NCBI GenBank assembly: GCA_001598975.1
Contig: BBXU01002440.1
Coordinates: 1-30,212, forward strand
Origin: Parachlorella kessleri
Lineage: Eukaryota > Chlorophyta > Trebouxiophyceae > Chlorellales > Chlorellaceae
Direction of reading: 5' to 3'
DNA: 30,212 nucleotides
The notes under the pieces were generated by a model. It was given only the letters and a program-made list of their open reading frames with translations, was not told the DNA's origin and made no database searches. Of this stretch, positions 22,001 through 30,212 are shown one piece after another. A program made the position numbers and the translations under genes. Positions within the stretch are counted from its first letter, which is position 1, and each line of letters opens with the position of its first letter.

Positions 22001-22874
22001 TTCTCCCACAAGAAGGCACACAAGGCAAACTTTGAATCCTCGAGCAGCTGGCAGGAGGGCATGCCCTTGAGTTACCTTGTGGTACGCCTTGTTGACCACC
22101 TCCTCAGTACAGCCTGGCACTTGGCACCTGCAAAAGGCCGACGCGTCGTTTCACCTTTGGCTCCACACCGATGGTGCTGGGACGAGACCCAGCCCACCCA
22201 AGGCAAACAGGCACAAATGTTTAGCTTGGCAGCCATATGCGGGTCAGGCCAGCGGGCCACTGCCGCTGTTTGGAGGCCAGGGCAGCTTCCCTGAGGGAGG
22301 CTGGCAACACCTGCGACACGCCACCACCAGTGGACCCCTTGCAGCTGTCAACCAGCACCCACACACAGGCACGTCAGGCTGTGGGTGGGCAGACCGGGCG
22401 ACAGCACGGCTGGGGCAGCACTGAGGTGAGACAGGGTCCCATCCACCGCCATACTATTGGTCGAGGCCAGATTGTGCAGCACGCAGGTCGGGGAGAAGTC
22501 AACAACTACCGTTTGTAGCACAAAGGCGGCTTGGCGTGTTATTAAGCCAGGGCCCACTCTGCTGGTTGCTGGAGACCCAGTGAAAAGGGAGCCCCAAAGT
22601 TATAACCATACAGGTGAACAGACCCACAGATGCCCCACGATATCCCCAGGACGCTCATCCGTTCCCAAGAGAGAGAGAGCCCTAAGTCCAGCGGCGCCCT
22701 GGCATAATTGCTTGCATGCAATGCCACACCCCAGCGACAGCCTTCCCCACGCAGTTGCACAGGTGGAACAAGCCCCCACCTGACTGCCCTGCCTTTGTAG
22801 CGCTTCGTATGGTCCGAGAAGCCACGAGCATGGTCCATCTTCCCTTCGTCTGATAGCGCTGCTCCCGGGCCCAT
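17678..22874 (-). CDS. SBP-box transcription factor 1, with altered second zinc site
   Basis: A plant/algal nuclear DNA-binding factor of the SBP family, whose sites have a GTAC core. Minus-strand exons are 22780-22874, 22076-22127, 21633-21710, 20314-21309, 18491-20101, 18016-18144 and 17678-17788, giving 3072 nt and 1023 aa. The SBP domain starts at residue 33 (CQVPGC) with Cys33, Cys38, Cys54 and His57 as the first zinc site. The second site has Cys73, Cys76 and Cys92, but residue 80 is Gln (CGRFQPLSDF) where the family has His. A basic tail follows (KTCKAKLEQHNSRRRTARSK), then an Arg run near 190-198 and an acidic patch (EDGMDEEEMYGEQEE). The rest is Gln/Ala/Pro-rich and includes a Q12 run. 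The ATG chosen gives a start like that of SBP2. An earlier exon, or an extra exon between 18360 and 18490, cannot be excluded. The last exon ends TVGEACA-TAA. Confidence 0.85.
18141..18329 (-). repeat. 63-bp minisatellite duplicating the 3' splice site of SBP1 exon 6
   Basis: Three units start at 18141, 18204 and 18267, an exact 63-bp period. On the minus strand each contains a pyrimidine-poor lead, then TGTAG or TATAG followed by GA(A/G)T(T/G)TGTG. The unit nearest the exon supplies the acceptor used for exon 6 (TGTAG|GAATTTGTGGAG at 18144). The others carry matching TGTAG|GAGTGTG and TATAG|GAGTTTG sites. The array therefore spans the intron-exon border and multiplies it. Confidence 0.85.
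19019..19054 (-). repeat. (CTG)12 repeat encoding a 12-Gln run in SBP1
   Basis: Twelve uninterrupted CTG triplets on the plus strand read as CAG codons in SBP1 exon 5 (HSVSQ...QRRGPSVG). A pure triplet run of this length is likely to vary in copy number between strains. Confidence 0.9.
21841..21902. repeat. 21-bp minisatellite in SBP1 intron 2
   Basis: Three copies of GCCATCAAACCACCTCAAGC plus one base start at 21841, 21862 and 21883, with single-base differences. The array lies inside the intron at 21711-22075. Confidence 0.9.
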
Positions 22875-23514
22875 GCAGCCTCCAGCCCTCCCACTACCCA
22901 GTTGAGAGAGACGTGGCCGTCGCTTGCGGAAAGGTTCAGGGAGCAAGAACTTTCCCCCGCGGTCTTGCTCAGCGTCACGCTTGCTTAGCGTCCAGCAAGA
23001 CACCCTTCAGTTACAGTAAAAAACGCATCCTCGCCAACTCTCAGAATCAAAGGATGCAGCAGTAGCAGCTTGGTGGTATGGTATTGCAGGAGTCACAGCC
23101 ATGAGTCACCTCTTATCCTGTCAACACTCGTACATAGGCGCTGCGTACGCTAGTGGTGTTAAGTTCTTGATAGGCACAGGAGTTCTCAGAGCGGCGGCGG
23201 CTTTGTGGCCTCTGCTTGCTATGTGCCCCTCATGATGCCGCTGATCAGTGTGACAAGTGCATAACTCACGAGAGACCTGGGCAGGCGAACGTGGCCGTCT
23301 CTCCACTGCTGTTTGGCTTGCTGGCACGAACTTGCCCCACCCCAATGAACAGTGGCATGGTCTGGGAGCAGCTGTGTCAGAGTAGGCTTAACAGAAAGTG
23401 ACTACAGGCAAGGTACCCCTATCAAACTCAGCCAGGTAGACAGCCTTGTGCTCACCAGTTGTGCTCAGCAGGCTGTTAGTTGGTGAAATGGCAAAGAAAG
23501 TGAAGCCGGAGTGC

Positions 23515-23640
23515 AGGAGACTGGTGACAGGGAGGGCGAACAAGGGGTAGGTAACTGTGAACTCCACGGACAGGGTGAGTACTGCTTCGGGGCTTGCCTG
23601 AACGCTCGAGCCGGTTGGTCTCTCCCTGAGATGAGCCAGA
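23515..23640. repeat. Dispersed diverged repeat, copy B
   Basis: The blocks run GGTGACAGGGAGGGCGAACA, GTGAACTCCACGGACAGGGTGA, TTCGGGGCTTGCCTGA and GAGCCGGTTGGTCTCTCCCTG. This last block, after a GGGGCTTGC(C/T)TGA, recurs at 24010-24031, so copies B and C share at least two blocks. The borders are approximate. Confidence 0.6.
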
Positions 23641-23934
23641 ACCACTGCAACGGTGGCAGTGTGAACCAGGAGTGTCAGGTTGTAGCTCAGTGGGTAGCTG
23701 GCCTGCCAGTGACAACCACCGGTGACGCTGGCAAAAAGTGCGCCATGTGTTAGTGCTGTGAGCTCAGGTAACCCTGTGTTGGTGGACATGCGATGGGTTG
23801 GGCGTGCGGGTGCTGGGTATGGATACCTAAGGGTGGTGGTAAATGTAACCCCAATGGCGTCGCTAGGGCTTGTGCAAAAGGAGCTGGGTGCTGGCACTAG
23901 TTGATGGCAGGAGGCAGTGCAAACAGAGGAGAGT

Positions 23935-24070
23935 TGCGAGACAATCTGTAGGGAAAACCTGCACGGACAGGCTGAATGCAGAGTATGCTTTGGGGCTTGC
24001 TTGAGTGGATGAGCCGGTTGGTCTCTCCCTGGTTCAAGCTAAGGTCTCTGGAACAGTAAAGTGCTCTTGG
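23935..24070. repeat. Dispersed diverged repeat, copy C
   Basis: The blocks CACGGACAGGCTGAATGCAG, AGTATGCTTTGGGGCTTGCTTGAG and GAGCCGGTTGGTCTCTCCCTG follow in the same order as in copy B. The last block matches copy B exactly. A further short match (AGGGCGAACCAAGGGG) is at about 24411. No terminal inverted repeats or target-site duplications were evident. Confidence 0.6.
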
Positions 24071-25516
24071 TCTGCCTTGGCTGTATCGTCTGGTGGAGCA
24101 AGAGCCAGCCTTGTGTATTTAGGGTTTGACACTAAAGATAGGACCAGATATGTTACACCTGTGATATGCGGCATGAAGCAGACTGTCTCTATCAACCACA
24201 TATGCCGGCGCTAATCAAATGAAGTCTAACAAAGCGTGTGCACCTCAAGAGGGCAAAGAACCAGCAGGGCTGCAGGAGAGTGGGCAGGTATGGGGAAAGC
24301 AAGTGACGGTCGGTAAGAGGGGCTGACCAGCAAATGATAGTCACAAGTGGCCAAACACCTGTGGGTGCAATGTCAAGCAGGCCTTACCACATATAAAGTA
24401 TGAACGCAGAGGGCGAACCAAGGGGTTTGCACATAGGCCCCTAAGACATGCAAAGTGAGCCTGACTCTGAAGACACAGGAATTCTTTTTAAACGAAGAGC
24501 CCAGGATGTAGGCAGGCTGTTTGCCAACAAGCAGCTATCCTCTCTACATCAAGATGATCTCCACTTCCAAGATGACACAAGAGGTGAAGACAGACACTGC
24601 TTAGTAGACACCCTTCGAAGACATTGAAGGGTTCAAAAATATCACTTCTCCTCCACACCACAGCACAGCACAGCAAGGCATGCAACGACAGTTGAGAGTG
24701 GCTGCTCTACATTGGAATGAAACTTGATGTATAGTAGCCATCCGAATCAGCAACAAGGCTGAAATACTTTAGGGTGTAGTAGCTCAAGACTGCCACGATC
24801 GCGTATAAAAGCCAGGACGAAGCAAACCTTGGCAACTTGGCATACACACGACGTCCTGTGCTCCAAGAAGAGTTGCTTGTTGATACACTGCCTCAGCGCC
24901 CAGCGAGAAAAGAGACACACATGCGTGCACGTAGGCGTACTTGAATAGAGCGCTGGCAGAATATCCCTGCTGCACTATGCTCATGCGGAGGGCCAGCCGC
25001 CTTGAGACAACCAATATGTCGCCGGTTGAAGGCGCCCAGTAGTCGAGTAGAACCAGTGCTGCTTGCGGGGGACAAAAGAGCCAAACAGTACCAATTGCAA
25101 AGCAGTTTCGGCTAGTACACCAACCGGGCTACCAACATGCTTGACAGCCATCCGGGGACCACATCCTTGAAAGCACTGGTCCTGATAAAGCATGAACGCC
25201 GACTAATGGAGGGTGCCTGTCCAAAGCACCACACTCGCCCACAACGTAAGAAGGGCAGCTGAAATGCCTGCTAGCAGGAGCACCGTGGAACGCCCTCATA
25301 AGGCCACCCACACCTAGCAATGCACCTAGCAACAAGAATGCACAGGAGCTGACACCAAGAACCGAGACTAGCAGAACCGAGACCCCTACTGAATTACAAG
25401 AATACCACAGTACTACCCGTGCCATGGTCCATCGCCAAGCTACACTGGTTCGTTCAGTCAGTCCAGCTAGCTACCTTCCCAGCCATGGAACAAAAGGGCT
25501 ACGCTTGCTTCTGAGC

Positions 25517-25521
25517 TTACA
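25517..25521 (-). terminator. TGTAA polyadenylation motif for SBP2
   Basis: TTACA on the plus strand reads TGTAA on the minus strand, 83 bp downstream of the SBP2 stop at 25604-25606. TGTAA is the usual near-upstream polyadenylation signal in Chlamydomonas-type algae. It is a 5-bp motif, so chance is possible. Confidence 0.45.
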
Positions 25522-25603
25522 TTGGGCGGGCCCACCCCCTCACACCCCAGCCTCCATTCGACCACCCCAGCTGGACCCTGCCTGGTGGCCAGCCACTGCA
25601 TCA

Positions 25604-28600
25604 TCAAGCACTGGCCCAAGGGTTATAAAGCTGTGCCAAGCAGGGGCCAGCCATGGGGCTTGGCCTAGCGCCAAAGCCCTCCAACCCCGCCGCCGGTGCA
25701 CCGGCCAGGCCAGAGGAAGCAGCCTGCCACCGAGCCATCCATTGCCAGCTGCTGCAGCCCGCCTGCTCGCAGGCTCCCGCAGCAGCCCCGCTGGCGAGCC
25801 CCGCCGGCAGCGGCGGCAGCGAGAATGCATCCAGGGCGGCCCTTGCTGGCGTGTGTGCCCCGCCGGCGGCTGCGGCAGTGAGCGACTCGGGGAGGGAGTG
25901 CAGTGCTGGGAGATCCACGCCGGTGGAGGTCCACAGGGCGGAGGGGGGGCCCATGTGGATGAGTGGGGAGGCGGGGGGGCCGTCCGGGTCGCTGGACAGC
26001 GTCTTGAGAAGCTCCTCCAGGTTGTTGGAGGGCAGCTGGGAGCTGACCCAGCCGCCGCTGGCACCGCCGCCGGGGCCGCTGAACAGGGAGAGGCTGGCGG
26101 GGTTGGCGGCCGGTGGGGGCAGTGCCTGGGAGACCTGCGGGGCGGGGCAGGACACGAATACATTAACCAGGGTTTTGGCTGCTTCGGAGGGAGAGGGGTT
26201 GGTACGGTCTGCTGCCGGCAACGACTTGGGGAAGTATTAGAGAACTGCAGAAACGGACAGGAGCAGACCTTGTTTGGGGGTCAGAACAGGTACAATGTAC
26301 TGAATTGTCAACAGATTCAATGTGTACTGGGACGGTACGGACGAGATGGTAGGGGGCGAGATGGTACTTCGGTATTGACAGGCACACTCCGTACCGAGCA
26401 CCACAATGGTACAGGTGATACACCCTGCCCGGGCTCAGGTTGCTAGACAATCCATCCCTGGGCCCACAGAAAAACAACTGTGCTGCAAGCGTAATGGAGC
26501 ACTGCAGGCAGAAAACCAAACAAGAACTAAAGAGCCAACCAGCTGTTCGCAAGCCCAGGCCGGAACCAGCACCAGCAACTCATCCTGGCCAGAGCCTGCA
26601 GCACAAGCCGGCGCACCTGGGCAAACGTGCTGGTTGGGCTGAAGTCAATGCTCTTGAAGCTGCTGCCAGCAGGAGGGGGGCTTGGGGGAGGGCGCTGCAT
26701 GCTACAGGTGGCGCTGTCCTGGGATGCTCCATGCGGGGGGGACAAATGCAGCTGGGAGGCGGCCGGCCGGCCCTGGAGGCTAGCCTGGGCCGAGAGGACT
26801 AGGGGAGCCGAAAGGCACGCTGAGGGGTCGCTACCCAGGGGCTCTGGCTCAAGCAGGCCTGGCAGTGACGGCTGGTAGCACAGCATGACGCCGTCATCTT
26901 CCCCGTCGGCCCCCACCTCTGCTGCAGCCGGCAGGGAGAAGTACGGCGGGCTGCAGGGCCCCAGCAGGGGCTCCCCCAGGGGCTGGGTGATTAACTTGGC
27001 GGGCTCAGCAGCAGGGCGCTGCAGGGCAGCTGGGGGGCCCGGCAGCTGCACCGGCGATGCAGGGGCAGGGGGTAGCTGTGGCTGCGTTGACTGAGGCGTG
27101 GGCAGGGCCAGGCTCAGGGAGGGCTTGGAAACTGGAGGCAGCTGCAAGCAAGAAGAGTCAATGGACGCCTCCCTGCTCATCACACCTGCTCCTGCTGCCG
27201 CAGCTGGTGGCGGGCACAGAGAGCTTGACGGCTCTGCCCTGTGTGGCTGCGCTGGGTTGGTGCCTCCAGACCCAGGCTCTGGCACCTGCTGTGGCAGCTG
27301 CTGCTCCTGCTCGTCCTCGGTATCGGATACCTCCTCAAGAGGCAGCTTACGGCGACGCTGTGAGCGCCGAGCCGTCATCAGCGGCGACACAGGCGGCAGC
27401 GGCGACGGCTGGCGCCGTCGCTTCAGCTGCCGGCCAGCCGACTGCGCTGGGGACTCCACGCTGGGCCTCCTGCCTAGCATGGCGATGCTGCCAGTCTGCT
27501 GGGACTGGCCGCCGCTGCTGTAGCCGCTGCAGTGGCTGTGGGCTGAGTGCGAGCCCTGCTGCTGCTGGGCCGGCTCCTGCGCACGCTCCTTGGTGGAGCC
27601 CTGCTGCTGCTGGGAGCCTTGTTGCTGCTGCTGCTCCTGCGAGTCCTCTTGCTCCTGGTCCTCTGCTGGGGCCGGGGGCACAGCGGCAGGTGTGTCGCCG
27701 GAGCAGGTGCGGCTCATGCCTCGGGCAGTCTTGCGCCGGGAGTTGTGGCGGTTGAGCTTGGCTCGGCATGTCTTCCTGCAGCAGGAGCAGACAAGCTTGT
27801 GTCGCTGCCGAGCGCCTGGGTTTGAGAGGAGACGTGACAGCCAGCCACTGCAACCCGCCAGACTTTAACCAACACTCTCCAGTGGCACCAAACCGGCCAC
27901 AGTGGCCTAGCACGAGGTTGCCGCACACTTGCCACACACTATGTGTCCCACCAGGCCACACCAGCAAGGTTAAGCAGCCACCATGCTTACTGTCCATACC
28001 GGCTAGCTCTGCCAAGACACACACCTGTCGCCATCAAAGCTTGCCAAGTCGTGGAAGCGCCCACACTGCACCAGTTAACAGAGTACCGAAGGTTAACACT
28101 ACACTTGCTGCTCCAGGGGAGCGCAGGGCTGAGTTCCTTGTAGGAGGGACAGCAACCTGGGAAGAGTACACTGCCGCAGGTCGTGGACGTACACTTGCAT
28201 GGTTCGCCATATGAGCCCTTCAGGCCCCCTGCTACACTTGCTTACGCCTCAGCTCCTTTGGCGGAGGGCAGGGGACAACCCAGCGGACCATGACACTAGG
28301 GCTACAAATCTTGAAGCCCAGAAAGCCCCTGCCAAACACAGTACAGGCGCTTGGACGGCGTTTGGAGGTTTAGACGTCACTCTGGGAGGGCTCCCAGCAC
28401 CTTGGCGCATGTCCGTACCTGCTGGCACCACCGCTGCTGCACCCCGTTCACGGTGACGCTCGGCAGGCTCGAGTGGTGGGAGCAGATCTTGTACCTAAGG
28501 TAGTATATCTTGTCCGACAGCGCCAATTTGCAGCCTGCACAGTGAAGGTCGCTAGCTAGTTACCAAGGCCGGCCCTAAAGGGCACTTGCAAGGACAATAC

Positions 28601-28735
28601 TGACGGACGTCCGTAGGGTGCACCTGGCACTTGGCATTTGGCTGTGCGGCCTTTGTATCTCCTAGCATGCTCCGAGAGCCCACGCTTGCTGTCCACGAAC
28701 TCCTCGTCTGAGGAGTTGGCACTCTCTCGCCCCAT
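25604..28735 (-). CDS. SBP-box transcription factor 2
   Basis: A nuclear DNA-binding factor of the SBP family. Minus-strand exons are 28624-28735, 28419-28534, 28025-28065, 26617-27775 and 25604-26134, giving 1959 nt and 652 aa. The start MGRESANSSDEE is the ATG before the HARRYKGRTAKCQVPGCK block. Zinc site 1 is Cys34, Cys39, Cys55 and His58. Site 2 is complete: Cys74, Cys77, His81 and Cys93 (WCQQCGRFHDLASF...RKTC). The basic nuclear-import tail KTCRAKLNRHNSRRKTARG follows. The rest is Gln/Pro/Ser/Ala-rich, with QQQQQ runs after residue 110 and an ELPSNNLEELLKTLSSD-like leucine/acidic patch in the last exon that could be an activating segment. Phases close exactly. One intron position (after the WCQQ codons) is shared with SBP1, so the two are probably paralogues. 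The last exon is open to its TGA; a further intron in it cannot be excluded. Confidence 0.88.
26202..26412. promoter_or_regulatory. Cluster of eight GTAC motifs in SBP2 intron 4 (candidate SBP-binding sites)
   Basis: GTAC occurs at 26202, 26290, 26297, 26324, 26335, 26364, 26391 and 26409 within 211 bp of the intron at 26135-26616. Chance predicts about one. Three lie in a CCGTACC context on one strand or the other (26202, 26335, 26391), close to the CCGTAC form bound by SBP domains and to the GTAC core of copper-response elements in Chlamydomonas. Binding itself is inferred. Confidence 0.5.
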
Positions 28736-30212
28736 GTATGGAACGGTCGCAGCGCAGACCAGGTGAAGCAGTGGAGTGACTGGTTTGAATGATGTGAAGC
28801 ATGCAAAAACGTTCGCCTTTCTGGTGGTACGCACAGGTGAGATGATTGTGCTCGGGGGAGCGTGTTTGGCGGGAAACGAAGGCCCAACCTAGGACAGCTT
28901 CGACAGCTGCCCCGGCCGGGGGGCACAAAGATGCATATCGAACCGGAAACGCACCCTGAGACGGTACAGCACCTCTTTTTTTTCAGGTTGGGACTTGACA
29001 TGTTTCGCCCGGAGTGCCGCGGCTCATTACCACCTCTATTATCACTACTGATCGCCTGACCGACGGGGCGCGGCTCGCAGACCTGAAACATCAAGACAGG
29101 CAGCTCTTGCAGCATTGTCTTGGTCTACAAGCCCATCTGGGCTTCTGGGGGCGTGGTAGTGACATGCCTTCCCCTCCGGACAGGAGGCAGGTTCGCTGAC
29201 TGTAGTTGGCGGTTTTCAAGTGTACGTTGACTGGAAACGCCTCGCAACCTGGGCATCAGTAGATGACGTGACACTCCGCAAGTGTTTGTGTCAGTAGGGG
29301 AAAGAACCGAAACGGACGAAGTATCTGTAGTCACCTCGGCCCTGACTCTGTGTTACAATTGGTTTGCTTGGAAATAGGGGTATAAACACATCACTGTACA
29401 CCCATGGTACTATTGCAGTATGTGTGGTATTGAGCTGTAGAGGCATTTAAGATGGAATGCACGTGACAGCAACCTGAGCTGCCTCCCTGCGTGAAAAGCC
29501 TCCTGGAGGTTAGACAGCAGTTTGGGGTGCTAGCTGCGTCACTTAGCAAGCCGAGAGTAGGGCACAAGCGAACAAGCACGAAGGCCGTGAGCAATTGAGG
29601 CATTTGCCATCGACCAGGCCGGTATACGACGCATGAACCCAAGGGGAGCTTTGTTTCAGAGGGGCTTGGTATGACCCGATGGGACATTTGATGCCGCCCT
29701 GAGGGCAAACTCCATACTGAGCGCTGTTGCACACAGCAGCGTGACGCCTGTCCTGGGAGGGGCTGTGGGCTGCAAGGGTTGAGCGTTCTGCATCTGAAGC
29801 ACTGCAGCCTGCAAGTGCCTTTGTAGAAGAGCCCAGGAAGCTATGCCTGGTACAACAGCAGCAGTTCCCTGCTCAAGGGGCGCCTGAAGTTAGCTGACTT
29901 TTGTTTCTCAGACATGAGTCAGCTGTCCACATGACATGAAAAGGGGGCAGCGGGGCCATGGAACTGATACTAGTATGGGTGGCAGGAAAGGCGAACAGAG
30001 AGCGAGTGCTGGTGCATATCAACAGGACTGGATGCAGAATGCACCCGAGCCTTGCCTAAGTTCTGAGCCACTAGTTGGTACACCTGCTTGTCAGGGTGAG
30101 CATAGACTAGTCTGACAGCAAACGGGTACCTGGCCGTGCTGCCAGGAGTTTAACACAAGTGGGATCAGCAAATAGCCAGAATGTCTCCCCTTTCTAATTC
30201 TGCCTGCTTTTT
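28736..30212. other. Upstream flank of SBP2, no gene seen
   Basis: This holds the SBP2 promoter and 5' UTR on the minus strand. GTAC motifs are at 28827 (about 90 bp upstream of the ATG) and 28964 (about 230 bp), and a CGTACA on the minus strand is near 29222. The right end has another diverged copy of the dispersed repeat. No coding exon was recognised to the window edge. Confidence 0.45.
29960..30085. repeat. Dispersed diverged repeat, copy D
   Basis: The blocks GGCAGGAAAGGCGAACAGAG, GGACTGGATGCAGAATGCA, GAGCCTTGCCTAAGTTCTGAG follow the order of copies A-C. This is the most diverged copy and its borders are approximate. Confidence 0.4.

Larger units (their letters stand above)
22875..25603. 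other. 2.7-kb spacer between the two SBP genes
   Basis: It holds the SBP1 promoter (right of 22874) and the SBP2 3' flank with a TGTAA signal at 25517-25521. The part from 23500 to 24450 carries diverged copies of a dispersed repeat. A 169-codon minus-strand open frame at 23388-23897 overlaps one repeat copy, has no recognisable domain and has no splice context. I do not call it a gene. Confidence 0.5.

Noticed and set aside
23675..23760. tRNA-like stretch with TAGCTCAGTGGGTAG
   Set aside because: It resembles an A box and D-arm, but no anticodon arm, B box (GGTTCGANTCC) or pairing acceptor stem follows in the next 80 bases. Kept only as a hint of a SINE origin for the nearby repeat.
23388..23897. 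Minus-strand open frame of about 169 codons, rich in Thr and Leu
   Set aside because: It overlaps a copy of the dispersed repeat, has no recognisable domain and no splice or start context. Probably chance in moderately GC-rich DNA.
25424..26446. Plus-strand open frame of about 340 codons
   Set aside because: It lies antisense to the last SBP2 exon and runs through intron 4 and the 3' flank. It has no domain, while the minus strand has matching splice phases.
28556..28834. SBP2 start at 28834
   Set aside because: That codon is GTG. The ATG at 28735 gives a start that resembles SBP1 and keeps the phase.

Overview
The window looks like nuclear DNA of a green alga (Chlorophyta, probably a Chlamydomonas/Haematococcus-type chlorophycean; the lineage is an inference). 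The reasons are: genes broken into many short GC-rich exons with GTGAG/GTGCG donors and TGCAG acceptors, long runs of CTG/CAG encoding Gln and Ala, a chloroplast chlorophyll-biosynthesis enzyme with a transit peptide, plant-type SBP-box transcription factors, and many minisatellites in introns and spacers. I see no bacterial operon, no rRNA or tRNA gene and no CRISPR array.

Four multi-exon genes are supported, all on the minus strand and head to tail. From right to left (their order of transcription): (1) SBP2, 28735 to 25604, an SBP-box transcription factor of about 652 aa in 5 exons. (2) SBP1, 22874 to 17678, a second SBP-box factor of about 1023 aa in 7 exons, with a Gln in place of the usual His ligand in its second zinc site. 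(3) A PPM-type (PP2C) Ser/Thr phosphatase, 13774 to 7429, about 918 aa in 11 exons, with a long low-complexity C-terminal tail. (4) DVR, 4958 to 1065, a divinyl (proto)chlorophyllide 8-vinyl reductase of about 429 aa in 8 exons, one intron of which appears to be GC-AG. Exon borders were set by hand from splice consensus, reading phase and family motifs. The phases of all four models close exactly, but no transcript evidence was available.

Between the genes are spacers of 2.5 kb (4959-7428), 3.9 kb (13775-17677), 2.7 kb (22875-25603) and 1.5 kb (28736-30212), plus 0.9 kb at the left edge. They hold diverged dispersed repeats, a near-perfect 153-bp tandem duplication and a possible decayed coding remnant.

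The most notable points are these. Tandem repeats in two genes copy exon borders: an 84-bp array re-duplicates the last codons and stop of DVR, and a 63-bp array re-duplicates a 3' splice site in SBP1. An SBP2 intron holds a dense cluster of GTAC motifs, the core of SBP-binding sites, which suggests auto- or cross-regulation. SBP1 has lost a zinc ligand. The two SBP genes are adjacent and share one intron position. The four genes need not work together. SBP factors such as Chlamydomonas CRR1 are known to control tetrapyrrole genes, so a link from SBP1/SBP2 to DVR can be tested, but only the neighbourhood supports it here.
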